Positions 1-34,341 of a stretch of DNA of 64,000 nt are shown here, one piece after another (position 1 is the stretch's first letter; every line of letters starts with the position of its first letter). The stretch spans positions 5,270,001-5,334,000 of the forward strand of contig CAVNZM010000008.1 in assembly GCA_963693365.1 (NCBI GenBank). Reading direction: 5' to 3'. The position numbers were made by a program, and so were the translations under genes. The notes below the pieces were generated by a model that saw only the letters and a list, made by a program, of their open reading frames with translations, made no database searches and was not told where the DNA came from. This DNA is from Amoebidium appalachense (taxonomy: Eukaryota > Ichthyosporea).

Positions 1-471
1 TTGAGCGCGACCTCCTTGTAAATGTCGTCATGATCTCTTCCGGAACGTCTCACGCGCATGTTTACGTGTTTAGGCGCTGCACGTGCATCGCGTCTTTTCA
101 CAGAATTCACGCTTCCGGCGTTGTTGTCGCCATAGTCGGCCGGCACGGGATCCGCAGGGGTCACGTCTGTGGTGGTAAGAGTTGAGGCACTCATGATGTT
201 CTCGGGCAGCTCAACAATTGGACCAGGGGCGCAGCCATCCTGATCAAAACTATTGGGGCTGTCGATGTTGCTGAATGCGCAGCGTCTCTCCTTGTTGTTG
301 TGCATTTTCTTGGTGGCACGGACGCTCAACTGAGGTGCAACTTCAGCCTGGATTTTAACTGGGGCCGGTGTTGCAGTTGAGCCAGCTTCAAGTCCGGGGA
401 GGCTGGCACCGCTGGCCGCAGTGGTGAAGAGAGCAACGGCGCAGAAAAAAAAGATAGGTGAGCGGAGCCAT
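1..471 (-). CDS. Secreted protein of unknown function, partial at window edge, with apparent frameshift
   Basis: The start ATG at 471 opens MAPLTYLFF and is followed by a hydrophobic, Ala-rich stretch that reads as a signal peptide. As written, the frame ends within about 28 codons. Reading one base fewer in the A8 run at 445-452 opens a frame through the rest of the window edge. That frame has a Thr/Pro-rich segment, a Cys-containing segment (RRCAFSNIDS) and basic pairs (KRR, RRSGR) that could be processing sites. The N-terminus and 5' leader match the divergent gene at 1120, so the two are paralogues. The break is either a sequencing error in a homopolymer or real inactivation. I do not recognise the family. 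The C-terminus lies outside the window. Confidence 0.5.
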
Positions 472-586
472 TTTTTGATGGATTTAATTTTTGAAAAGTA
501 GCCGGTATAAGAAGAGAAGTGTAATTTTTACTCTGGGGTGTTTTGCTGATTGTTTGAATGGATGCAGTTTGCACCCGGGGGTGAGC

Positions 587-595
587 TTTATATAG
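587..595 (-). promoter_or_regulatory. TATA-box candidate for the secreted protein gene
   Basis: On the minus strand this reads TATATAAAG, about 120 nt upstream of the ATG at 471. The spacing resembles that of the TATA element of the glutamate dehydrogenase gene in this window. No transcription start is known. Confidence 0.45.
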
Positions 596-1119
596 TATTG
601 CGGGCGCCATGCGGAATCGGTTCTCAGATTTGCAGCGAATCACAGAAGCGACGAGTAATCTAAATCGGACCGGTAACCGGTTTCTCCATACGATTGTTCA
701 TGCGTCCTATGCCAAGCACGATTGTCTTATATTTCAGCTTCTTTCTGTTAGAAGCAATTCCAAATAGAAAAGAAATCTCTTGCATAATTCAAGCAGAATG
801 AGTGTTTCTGGGTACCGGTCTAGCTATGCACTAGCTGGATTTAATGGCAACCGTGGCATGCTGTTGCAGCAACAACCGGATTGGGTAAAGGTCATCTAAG
901 GATCTTGTCAGTTAGTTGACAAGATTGCTCTGTGTGTCCCATTGATTCGCTAAAAGTCGTCTAAAAGATTCCGCAGGCCTTTTGACAACAGCAACCATCG
1001 AGTGCAAACATCCATTCAAACAATCAGCTCGGAACAGACAGCGACACATCTAAGAGCAAAAGCTACGGTTCCTGGTCAATACAACTACTATTTCAAAAAG
1101 AAAAGTTTACAAAGCAAAA

Positions 1120-1388
1120 ATGGCTCCAGTCTCCTACCTTTTCTTCTGTGCCACTGCCGTTTTCGCCGCTGCTGCTGCCGGTGGCCTCCCCACCCATGCC
1201 GGCCAGCGCACACTGCCAGGAAGTCACACACACCACACACACGTGTACTGGCACACACACACACGAACACACACACACGACACAAACACACATGCACGCA
1301 CACACGCACGCACGCACGCACGCAGGCACGCACGCACGCACGCATGCACGCACGCACGCACGGCAAACAAACAAGCCCGCACACACAC

Positions 1389-1424
<36 letters not shown>

Positions 1425-1620
1425 CACACCAAGCACGCGCGCACATATACACGCACACACAGACATGCACATAAATACACACGAACAAGCACACACGCAC
1501 GCACATGCACACACGCGCGCTCGCACCCACGCACACACACACACACAACACACATGCACACACGCACATATATATGTACATGGGTATGCACGCACACCGT
1601 GGCACACGGGCACGTGCTAA
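1120..1620 (+). CDS. Paralogous secreted protein start running into (CA)n; possibly broken
   Basis: The ATG at 1120 begins [20 protein letters not shown], a clear signal peptide, then [13 protein letters not shown]. From about 1219 the sequence becomes (CA)n/(ACGC)n, and the open frame continues as a His/Thr/Ala/Arg repeat until 1620. The start and about 100 nt of leader (shared string CATCCATTCAAACAATCAGC) match the minus-strand gene at 471. The true second part is either a later exon, with the repeat being intron (a possible donor lies near 1222), or it was lost when the repeat expanded. No later exon was recognised up to 3955. The signal peptide is convincing; the repeat-coded tail is not. 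Confidence 0.4.
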
Positions 1621-1996
1621 GTAAGTACGCACACACCACAAACACACGCACGGACGCGCGCACGCACGCACGTGAGCACACACGCGCCCACATACACACA
1701 CAAAACACACACACACACACACACACATACACACAGGCATACAGAAAGGTAGACGGATCCGGACAGCCAACCATACACACATAAACACACATTGTACACA
1801 CCAAGCACGCGCGCACACATACACGCACACACAGACATGCACATAAATACACACGAACAAGCACACACGCACGCACATGCACACACGCGCGCTCGCACCC
1901 ACGCATGCACACACGCACGCACACACACACACAGCACACATGCACGCACGCACGCACACGCCCACATTCACACACGCACACACATGCACGCACACA

Positions 1997-2047
<51 letters not shown>

Positions 2048-2090
2048 ACACACACACACACACAAGCACACACACAGTGACACATCCAAA
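1219..2090. repeat. Degenerate (CA)n / (ACGC)n satellite with internal duplication
   Basis: Almost pure CA, ACGC and CATG-type simple sequence. A block of about 110 bp at 1429-1540 recurs nearly identically at 1797-1905, so part of the array grew by segmental duplication rather than slippage alone. Confidence 0.85.
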
Positions 2091-2380
2091 TATGCGCCAA
2101 TCACAAATGCTACCAGTTAACCCGTCAGACATTTGTGACTCGAATGCGGCTAATGGAAGGTAGGGAGGGGTTGGCAGCATGGATGTGTGGGGGTGGGGTG
2201 GAAAGAGCGTATGGTCTTATTAGAAAATAAAATGGCTTTAATTTGCAGCCTGATGGGGAGACAACGTGCAGGTTCTTTTGAAGAGGGAAAAGGGAAGGTT
2301 CAAGAATAAATGGCTGTTTCCCGAGAAACGTATGTGTACTGCCAGAAGAAGAGGGTTGCATGAAGACACCAGGGGTGTGG

Positions 2381-2416
<36 letters not shown>

Positions 2417-3955
2417 GGGGGGGGAAGCACATGCAGTACCAATTGAGTGTATGTGCGAGCCTTTATATTTGGAAGGGGTGATGTGTTCCTTTTGCAGGTT
2501 ACAGGTAGCCGTATGGGTGAGCTCGGGTGTGAGCGTTTGCCGAAGTGCCTGTGCAGCTTGTGTTTGAACACGTATGTGCACACTGTGTGTGTAATTATTA
2601 TTATCGGGTGCCACGCTGTTTATGTGTGTGTGGCCCCTCTGCATCGTGATGCCGTTTGCTTGTGTGCGCTCGTGGTGTCAAAATGATGTACATGAGGCTC
2701 CCTTAGCCCATATCCGATGTAGTGTGCTGTGAATATATGGCAAGGCGAAGGGCGTGTGGATGAACATTGGTGGTTCTGCCAATGTGTGTGCGTGTGTGTG
2801 TTGGCGACGTGGTGGTGGTGGTGGTGTGTGGGGGCGGGGAAGGGGGGGGGGGGGGGGGGGGGGGGGGGATGACATTGTGTAAAATGACACTGGAACACCG
2901 GTTTGTCTGAGCCCCACACGTGGCCATCCTTCCTCCTGCAGCTGCCTTTTTAAGGACCCCCCCTCCCTTCACCCCCTCCCCCCCCCCCCCCCCTCTCCCC
3001 CGCCCCCAATTGCTTCCAACCTCCCCTCCTATAAATCATGAGCCAAGCACGTGAACGGCCCGGGCATAAGGCACAACAACCAGTGCTCACTGGCACGTGC
3101 ACATACGACACACATCCATAGGGACGCCTGGCACATGTAGACATGCCTGCATGCTGTCAGGCTCTATGTAGTGCACGCTGTGATTACTGTAGTGGAATTA
3201 TATTGCAGCACCAGGCCTATCTATACCTATAGGTAAGTAGGGGGATACACCGGGCACCTGCCGGCGTCCCTATTGTTCAGTGAGTCGCTATGCACAGTAT
3301 CAGGTTACCAGTCTACAACTAACATTCTATGTCATAGTGTGGCTGCATCCATTACCGGCAATCATTCCCCAGATGAACTGACCTACCGAATTGCTTTTAT
3401 ACCAAAGCAATTTCGTAGCCGTGATTGTGGGACAGGAATGCCATCCAGCCTCACCAATCAAAAACCAGATCGGTGAGCCACATAACAACACACACGTACT
3501 TTAAGGACAAATAAAGGATATATCCACGCACTTTTGCACTTTCTTTGCTCCTACATGACGCAGATGGGGCGGGGGACGGGTGGTGAACCATGTGAGGGGG
3601 TGGCGTACACGTGCATGTCTGCCCGTTGGGTGCCCGGCACAGCCACGGGCAGGTGGGTGCTCTCGGTGGAACGTCGGGCCTTGCACGTGGCTGCATACTT
3701 GTCTGCACGTGCAGGGGGTCAGGAGGTGTTACACAACTAGAATAAAAGATATGGTATTGCAATTGGGGCTAGATTTTAGGTCTGTGCCCGTAGGTCATGT
3801 AATGTGGCTAGTATGGTATGCCATGATGTCAAAAGTTTTGGGGAGGATACATGCATGGCGGGATGGTGTATGCAGGCACGAGAAGGGTTTTTGGCGGTGA
3901 GAGAAGGGGAGGGCGGTAGGGCGGTAGGGTATATGCAGGAAGGATGGCAATATAA
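2091..3955. other. Intergenic stretch with homopolymers, no gene recognised
   Basis: Contains T30 near 2383, a G run near 2841-2868, C runs near 2980 and otherwise unstructured sequence. Short frames at 3273, 3534 and 3580 show no family resemblance and no convincing splice context. The 3' end of the minus-strand hydrolase gene probably lies at its right border. Confidence 0.5.
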
Positions 3956-10969
<7,014 letters not shown>

Positions 10970-13235
10970 GCTGCACGGGGTACTGTTAGTTGGCCTCGGT
11001 ATTCATCGCCGAATATTACACTGAAAAAGAAAAAAAAGAAAGAGAGAGGGGAGGAGGGGAGGGGGGGGGGGGGAGGGTGGGCAGGGGTTTTTTCGAAGGG
11101 AGCCATCGGTTCACGGCCTGACATGCACTCACATGAATCATGATCTCATGCACATGCATACGAAGCCATATGCCATGCACATTGTGACACACATGCATGT
11201 GCATGCGCATGCAAGGGCATATGCTACCTAGTGGAATATTCAAACCAGTGATAAGCAACTTGCCTACCGTAGGCATAGAGAATACAATGCACGTGTTGTA
11301 CTTTGTGTGAACCTCACCTTATTAGTACACAGGAAAAATACAAGTTAAACTCTCCGATTTGAGGAAAGGGCAGCAGCAACAACTTGATCAAGTACATAAA
11401 ACACTCGCCTGTCTAATGTGAAGAAGGTGTGACCGTGCTGCTGTACAAAATAGGGGGCCAAGTAAGCTGCCGAAGGTCAGACTCTGAGGCTATGGGAGCA
11501 AGCTAGCTGCAAACAAAAACGCTCTGCCAAACACGGTAGCCGGTGCCGTGTGGAAGACTGCAGAAGGCCACCAGTTTTAAACCCCATCCTGAGAACCGGG
11601 CTGAAAGAACCCAAAGGCCACACGCGCGACGTGATGCCAACATTTCCGTACACGGCAGGCATGCATTATGAATGGGGGCGTGGATGAAGGGCATGGCTGC
11701 AAGCCATCAGCGTTGCGCATGCAAGCTGTCGGTGCACGTGCACGGTGGCATGGCGTTGTTTAGAAAGATTATGACAGGCCTTGGGGTTAGTTGCTGACAG
11801 CTCAGTACGTGCATGATGCAGAACCATGTATGGACATGGCCAGTGAGCTTGGCGCAGCTGTTGAGACCAATGGGGCCATGCAGCCGCACACCCCGTCGAG
11901 CCCAATGGCCGGGACTCTGGCTGGTCATCTTCACGTGACATGCATACAGTAGCAGCTTGTGTCACATAACTTACACGCTGAAGGACGGTTTATTTAGCAC
12001 TAGACTGAGTAGAGCAGTACAAGCGGACAGATGGGAAAGATACGATCGATCGGATGGCATGCATGCATTGTCATACTAATTAATATTTGTGAAGCACCCA
12101 ACATACATCGACAACTTACACGCATCTTTCAAGTGCAGTTGTAGCCGTGAGCTGCAGCAGGCTCCACGTGGACAATGGGCCAAGGCGCCGGCCCCACGGC
12201 CACAATGATATGTGCGTGGTGTATATCATATCTAAATTTGAAATGATGAAAGAGAATTTCATAAATGGAGCTCCTCCCCTCACAACGCGCGATATCGATA
12301 TCGATCATATGCATGATGATCATCACCGGCCCTGAGCGTTGCATGTACAGTATATACGGTTGTTGGAGCTAACAATAGCTCCCTGCAGCCTTACCGGCAT
12401 GTGTAGCTATGGGGCTGTTGCTCATGATGTGCACTCTGCACTGAGAGCTGAGTGCAAGTTGAGGGCAGCTGGCGTGCGCATGCAGTGCCATGCCACGGAG
12501 TGGGCACAGCCGTGCTGGCGCACAGGCTTGGTGCCAGCCGGGCCGTGTTCTGAGCCGCTTCCTTTTGATTGGCGCGGGCGGCACCACCGGCCCCAGATAT
12601 GGGGAAAGTGGTTCGGGTTTCCGGCTGTGAGGAATGAGGTAGCATAGTAAACAAAAGCAATAAGACGCTCCTCACAGCAGTTTAGGGAATGGTGAAAAAT
12701 AGTAAAATCCCATGCTGTAAGTATAAGTGCTTGCAAAGAACTATACTGACAGGTTCGAAACGTTGGGGTAGCAGTCAAGGATTCAGAAACAGAATATGTA
12801 TTCCTATTGGATAGCTGTTAGCCTAAAAAGGCTTAGTATTCATTTTAGCGTTCTGTGATTCGTTATAGGTCACACCCTTGTATCGACCAACCGACGCACC
12901 ATTCCTCCTGCCGAGTTCAAGCTTTGGCAGCAGCGTCATCACGGCTTTTGCTTGTGTGAAGCTTTTGAGAGAGCAACTGCTTCAATAGTCGATCGAATTA
13001 GCTACTAAACTGGTGTTGCACTTACAATACTTTTTATATATTGTTAGTGGGAATGGGTAGGGCTGTTTATGGTGGAACAAGAAGGGAAAACACAAAGGAT
13101 ACTGTATTATAAAACGTATGTTCTTTTCGCACTCTCCACAAAGTTGTTATGTTTCGAAAGGTGCCGGCTGAAAGCCTACGGGTCTGTTGAATAGTAGACA
13201 CCTCTCTGTGTGGGTCCTAAAGTCAGGGTGGCAAA
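10970..13235. other. Intergenic region between divergent hydrolase and CNBD genes
   Basis: The genes at 10969 (-) and 13236 (+) are divergent, so both promoters should lie here. TTTATATATTG near 13029 is a weak TATA candidate about 200 nt before the CNBD ATG. A perfect palindrome GATATCGATATC lies near 12291. Frames at 11666-11965 (-) and 12339-12647 (+) are open, but no family or splice context was recognised for them. Confidence 0.45.
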
Positions 13236-25129
<11,894 letters not shown>

Positions 25130-25990
25130 ACATGTGTGTGTGTATTCAGCGATCCACGTGTGTATGTGTGTGTGTGGGCCGCGCGTGTGTGTGGGTGGGT
25201 GTGGGTGGGTGTGCCCTGGGTGGGCGGGGGAGGGGGTGGGCGTGTGTGGGTGTGTGGCCAGGGAGGGGAGGGAGGGGGGGGGGGGGGGGGGGGGGGGGAT
25301 TGTCAATCTGAGAGGTGTTTGTGTGTTTGTTGTGTACGGGCGTGGCATGTGTATATGCACTCTGCCACTGGCAGGTGCCTAGTAGTATACCAATCAGACT
25401 GTTGTCCAGGTGTACATACCAAAGCCCGCGAGGTCACGCTGTAAACGTCGTGTGTATGAAATGGATATCGCTAATTTAGTAATACTATCATAATGGGCTT
25501 GTTCTTTTTTTCAGAGGGCCGTGGCTTGTTCTTTCTTTTCCCCTGCTTGGGTGTAGGTGGTGGTGGTGGGGAGAGGGGGGGGGATGGTTTCGTTAGTATT
25601 AGATATGTTTCATAGTCGCCTTGAAATCATGCGGCGACAGCTACGTATACTCGAGCTTTTTGAATGCGGTTGGGGTAATTAAACGGCTTAATAAGGCTTG
25701 TAAGAAAAGGCGCAAAACACAAGCACAGAGTCATGCGTACGATCAGTATGATTGATCGAATTCATGATCATGAATATTTATTTTGCAATACATAAATAAA
25801 GCACGCCAGGTGGAAATACATTGACGAGATCCGGACCGTGACTAGTGCCGTGACTACTGACACGCGGTACCATCATATCGTAGGCATGATATCACCTTCC
25901 TGAGAGATGGCCGTGTGCGTGTGTGGGGTGTGCACGGTGTGGGACCCGGGGTGTGTGTCGGGCACTGTTTGTGTGTGTGCGCGCTATTCA
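25130..25990. other. Region downstream of CNBD gene, no gene recognised
   Basis: Contains GT-rich and G-rich runs (25175-25300) and then ordinary AT-richer sequence with an AATAAA-like string near 25795. The poly(A) site of the CNBD gene is not evident close to its stop. Confidence 0.4.
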
Positions 25991-25996
25991 GAATCA

Positions 25997-26236
25997 TCAC
26001 TCGAAGCCCGAGAGGTTCAGGCCTCTCCGGTCAGCTTCTCCGGATCCGGTCACCGTGTTGACTGACACATTTTCACAGGCCGCCACAGCGTCATGATAGT
26101 CGATTATGAGACAGGCGTGGGCCACATATTCGTCATACTGATATTCGTCATAGGTATATTGAAAAAAACAGTCGTGTGCCGCCATGGCCACGGCAGGGCC
26201 AGAAATTACAATGCCACTTGGACCTAAAAACGCCAC
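25997..26236 (-). CDS. Possible terminal exon of an unrecognised minus-strand gene
   Basis: A pyrimidine-rich acceptor (TTTTTGTGTTTCAG) precedes 80 codons ending in a stop at 25997. The product begins VAFLGPSGIVISGPAVAM and contains a short tandem TYDEYQYDEY. Composition looks coding-like, but the upstream side is a (TA)n array and no partner exon was found. No family is recognised. A fortuitous open frame is a real alternative. Confidence 0.25.
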   Translation of the reverse strand: MAFLGPSGIVISGPAVAMAAHDCFFQYTYDEYQYDEYVAHACLIIDYHDAVAACENVSVNTVTGSGEADRRGLNLSGFE

Positions 26237-26308
26237 CTGAAACACAAAAAAAGCCACTTGACATGGAGCGCCAGGTCCACTAAACTCAGGGCCAGTGGAC
26301 CTAAACAC

Positions 26309-26310
<2 letters not shown>

Positions 26311-26375
<65 letters not shown>
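26311..26375. repeat. (TA)n microsatellite
   Basis: About 32 uninterrupted TA units. It is one of two sizeable TA arrays in the window; the other is near 58113-58147 in a DENND5 intron. Confidence 0.95.
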
Positions 26376-26377
<2 letters not shown>

Positions 26378-26479
26378 CCCAGTTGAGTGTAAGTGGAATA
26401 CAGGCAAAGTTGCCAAAATACATATGCGCCACCTTTCAAACAAACCTACCATCAGATAACAGCGTCGTGCAACCACGGC

Positions 26480-27382
26480 TCACGGTGAGTCACGGTTCAA
26501 CAGTTGTGGCGACAACAACGTTGCAAACGGTGCGTGCATTGCTGCATCTGTGCACACACCATGTCGTCAGCAGTGGGCCACAAAAAATGCCCCACACGCC
26601 AGAATTCATTGCAGTGTGCCGTTCTCAGAGCTGTGCCGCCTACTGATCAGTATGTCGTTTGAGCGTTTGAGTCACAAGGGTTATTCTACAATTTCAACAA
26701 AAAGCCCCTCAGTGGGTCCTCACTCAGTCAGCGAGCCAGCTGTTGCTGCCCGGGCGTCACATGGTGGGTGCCGCTGCAGTAGTCATACTGTGGATACATC
26801 GATCGACAGAATGAAAACACTGTCACATATGATGTACAAGCACAACAACTTGAAAAAGTATTGTAGGAGAGTGCATTACAGCAGCCACTTCAACGTTTTG
26901 TACATTTTGTAGTGCCATATTGCGAGTTTATGATTCCTTTGTCTCTTTCTCCAGCACCGCCGAGTGTCTACCTTGGAATGAGAGTTATGTATGAGACCTC
27001 GTGATTCGTGTCCCAATTGCTGCCGCGGTGGCGTGACCGGTGGCTCCTATTGGTTGGTTTTCCTTTTAGTCACCCAATCGAACGCAACCCGGCTCATGGA
27101 AACAGCTGCATATAAAGTTATCCGGAGGTCACTAACAGTTGGATATCTCCCTGTTTTCAAAAAGGACAGATTGTTATGGGCTGTAGCTACTTGAAGATGA
27201 GTAATTAATGAGTGCTTCTCCACCAATTCGAAATTTTTTTAAACTATTTCGACGTAAATTACAGCTTGAGCTCACACCAACAGTTCACTTTGATAACCAA
27301 AGATCTAATGAATATTTATTCAAATATTGCAAAGCGATTATCCGGATAACTTCATTAGGAATGTGATCATGTACCGCCAAGA
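26480..27382. other. Upstream region of glutamate dehydrogenase gene
   Basis: No coding signal was recognised. CCAAT-type motifs occur near 27047 (ATTGG) and 27071 (CCAATCG), about 350 nt upstream of the TATA element of the following gene. Confidence 0.4.
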
Positions 27383-27391
27383 TATATAAAA
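27383..27391 (+). promoter_or_regulatory. TATA box of glutamate dehydrogenase gene
   Basis: TATATAAAA lies 129-137 nt before the start codon at 27520. This predicts a transcription start near 27415 and a leader of roughly 105 nt. No intron is needed in the leader. Confidence 0.6.
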
Positions 27392-27483
27392 GTTTCAAGG
27401 TGGCTCAGAAAGTTGTGATCCTCCGAAAAGGTGTACTTGAACTTTTTGAAGCACCTACCTACACACCGTTTTGAAAAGTTTAG

Positions 27484-30373
<2,890 letters not shown>

Positions 30374-30832
30374 TTTTACCTAATTTGGTAATTGCTTGAC
30401 CTAAAATGGTAACCATATAGCTTTATTTGGTAACTGCTTTGCCTTATCCGGCGTTTTGAAAGATAAGGCGCCATGGACTAGATGGCTGGTGACCCATAAT
30501 CCTCGTGGTAGACATGAATGTTGAATGAATAGCCTTAAATGGTAATGTGTACCGTGCCATGACTGGATATGGCATGTGAGCTCTCTTGCTGGCATGCGCA
30601 GCCGCACCTGAGTAATCAGCCTAGCCATTTGTGTGTAAATCTTATTCATGAACTGAAATGTGCTGATGAAATCATACTGTTCCTGATACCTTATTATTGC
30701 CACGAGTGATCGAATACCTTTTTAGGCTATACTAGTGTCGACGTGGTGTGTGGCCCACGTTTAGACTTGTGAGCTCTCCCCGCCTGCCAAAAACATTGTG
30801 TGGGAAAAAAAAACGGTTTCCGAATTTGCTGC

Positions 30833-30838
30833 AATAAA
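30833..30838 (+). terminator. Possible poly(A) signal AATAAA downstream of glutamate dehydrogenase
   Basis: AATAAA followed by an A-rich stretch, about 460 nt after the stop codon. The distance is long, so this is only a candidate. Confidence 0.25.
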
Positions 30839-30987
30839 ACGAAAAAAATTAAATCCGAAACTTTGATAAGTGTGCCCCACCGGGGCAGCGCCAGTTTAGC
30901 CACGTGTTTTTTGTGCTGTGAAATTGAGCACATCTGGAGGAGCAGGGGGGGGCAGCACTGCCTTCTAGGGTGGATGGCCATGGATGT

Positions 30988-31026
<39 letters not shown>

Positions 31027-31189
31027 CTCTCGAGCCCTCCCTGTCTTGCCGAGGAGGCTCTCTCTTTCTCTCTGCCTCTCTCTCTCTACCTGAACGGGAG
31101 AGGCCTCCTATAAGGTGCCATGGTCTAAGTAGTGAATTCTCGCTGCAGCCTGATGGTTCTAGCTTCTGCTAATCTAGGCTATCTCCGCG

Positions 31190-31790
<601 letters not shown>

Positions 31791-31969
31791 GGTGTGTTTA
31801 TCTCCCCCCCCCCCCCCCCCCCCCCCCCCGAGTCTCCCCTCAAACACACCGTGACCCACACCAGTCCACACCACCCCACACCACCCCCTTAGCCCCTCCG
31901 TGCCCCGCCTCCCTTCGCGTGAGCCAGCCTCTCCAGTCTCCCTGCTGGTCCACCGCCCGCACGCACGCA

Positions 31970-32735
31970 CACATTACACACACATCGTATCTAGCCCAGT
32001 GACACACGTACCTGCACACACACTTACACACGCACACATTACATACATCGTATCTAGTCCAGTGACACACGTACCTGCACACACACTTACACACGCACAC
32101 ATTACACACATCGTATCTAGTCCAGTGACACACGTACCTGCACACACACTTACACACGCACACATTACACACATCGTATCTAGTTCAGTGACACACGTGC
32201 CTGCACACACACTTACACACGCACACATTACACACATCGTATCTAGTCCAGTGACACACGTACCTGCACACACACTTACACACGCACACATTACACACAT
32301 CGTATCTAGTCCAGTGACACACGTACCTGCACGCACACTTACACATGCACACATTACACACATCGTATCTAGTCCAGTGACACACGTACCTGCACGCATA
32401 CTTACACACGCACACATTACACACATCGTATCTAGTCCAGTGACACACGTACCTGCACACACACTTACACACGCACACATTACACACATCGTATCTAGTC
32501 CAGTGACACACGTACCTGCACACACACTTACACACGCACACATTACACACATCGTATCTAGTCCAGTGACACACGTACCTGCACACACACTTACACGCAC
32601 ACATTACACACATCGTATCTAGTCCAGTGACACACGTACCTGCACACACACTTACACGCACACATTACACACATCGTATCTAGTCCAGTGACACACGTAC
32701 CTGCACGCACACTTACACACGCACACGAGGTGCAC
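31970..32735. repeat. 63-bp minisatellite, about 12 tandem units
   Basis: The unit contains ATCGTATCTAGTCCAGTGAC and ACGTACCTGCACACACACTT. CGTATCTAG recurs at about 63-bp spacing from 31986 to 32675. The last units lose two bases (61 bp). Because 63 is divisible by three, the array stays open in frames on both strands and translates to a 21-residue repeat, with no evidence of expression. Confidence 0.9.
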
Positions 32736-32739
32736 AAAC

Positions 32740-34268
32740 CGTGTGGCCGACTCACAGGGGCCGGGAGGCCACGTCATACATTAGACATGAATCATGCAGA
32801 TCCACCTACCCACACCACTCAAGTGTGTGCATGCACGTACACCGCAGTGATTCCCCGCCACATAGGCACACACACCTGAACACCCAAGGCGAACACGTGG
32901 CAATAATTCAGTTGACCGTATACGTAACGACTGCAGCCTTTGGTGAGTGTAAAAGAGACTCTTTGGCAATCGCGCGCAAGCGGGGACCGAGAGGAGGGGG
33001 GGGGGGGAGGGGGAGGGGGGGGAGGGGGGACCCCCCCTTCCCCCGCGGCCCGGGAGGGGGAACCCACCTAGGGGGGGCATCGATATTCAATTACTAAAGT
33101 AATACCCCCCCCCCCCCCCCCCCCCCCCTTCCCCCCTCCCCCTCCCCTCCCCGCCATCAATTTCGAAATCAAAAATCCCTAAGGCTTTTTTGATTTTGAA
33201 ACGGGCCCGGGGGGTAGTAGTAAGTTTGGTGGTGGTGGTGGTGGTGGGGGGGGGGGGGGGGGGGGGGGGCACCATCCCCCAAGTACGAGGGTCGGGGGGG
33301 GGGGGGGGGGGGGAGGGGGAGGCCTTGGGGGTCCCACCACCACCCAGGGGGGCCGGGAGGGGAGGGGGGGGGGGGGGGGGGGGGGGGGGGCTACCCAAAA
33401 ATGACCAATATGTTATTAGTATGTCTATTTGATACCAACTTAAAACATTATGGCATTGGCACCTTCTCTACATCCACATCAATCATCAGGCCCTGGGTCA
33501 TGACCTGCTTACTATCTAGGCATCCCTCCCCCCTGAGGCTCCCCCCCCCCCTCCCCCCCCCCCCCCCCCCCCTGAGAGGCTCCCTCCCCCCGCCTTCCCC
33601 CCGGGACGACCGTGGGCCCGTGGGGGCCTCCCCCCTCTACCCCCCTTAGGATGTCATACCGAGACTGCAATGACTGGTTGGTCATGACCACCAATTTCAA
33701 GTCTCGACGATGTACAGTAAAGCACCCTTGCACACATGCACTGAGACACACGCGCGCACGCTCTTTAATACGCTCACAGACTGCCGTAGGGATTATACTA
33801 ACTCGGTGGTTATTTAATTATAATAAATATAATAATATAATAATATAATTATAATAGTATCATGATAATGCGCGCGCACACACGTGGCAATTTTTCTGAA
33901 TCCCTTTTTTCCTCTCTAACTGCTTCCCCTTATCTCCCCCCCTCCCCCTATCCCCCCCCCCCCCCACCGACCACCATCACACCACCACCACCACGTACCG
34001 CGCCTCTTTTTCGCTTTTTATCTATTCCCCCCCCCCCCCCCCCCGGTCATTTGTCTGACACAACATCATCCATCATCATGCACCATCATGCATGCTCAAT
34101 GACATTATCCCGCACACACATATTATGGCAATCATTACACACATGCCACGGAAGGCACATGCACACTTGCAAATTCGTGCTAAAGAATTTGGGAAGACTC
34201 TCAATCATGCACAGCCTGGCACGGGCAGCCTTTCCATCGTATTACATGTTGGCAGGTGTCCCCCTTCC

Positions 34269-34304
<36 letters not shown>

Positions 34305-34340
34305 ACCCAACCAACACCTGCCGGAGGGAAACCAGTCAAA
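32740..34340. other. Intergenic stretch rich in poly(G) and poly(C)
   Basis: G runs at 32997-33030, 33246-33270 and 33365-33390; C runs at 33103-33130, 33540-33572, 34027-34044 and 34267-34305. A short ATA-rich block lies at 33820-33860. No gene or RNA was recognised. Confidence 0.5.
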
Positions 34341-34341
34341 T

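Noticed and set aside
1224-2163. Long frames of alternating His/Thr or Cys/Val
   Set aside because: They are translations of (CA)n/(GT)n in all six frames. The same artefact recurs at every microsatellite in the window.
11666-11965. Minus-strand 99-codon frame as a gene
   Set aside because: No family, signal peptide or splice context, and composition is not distinctive.
12339-12647. Plus-strand 102-codon frame as a gene
   Set aside because: No recognisable motif, and an overlapping frame of similar length on the other strand.
12740-12775. tRNA-like B box (GGTTCGAAAC)
   Set aside because: No acceptor stem, A box or cloverleaf around it. No convincing tRNA or rRNA gene was seen in the window.
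31974-32661. CRISPR-like array
   Set aside because: Unit spacing is regular at 63 bp but there are no unique spacers; it is a plain minisatellite in eukaryotic DNA.
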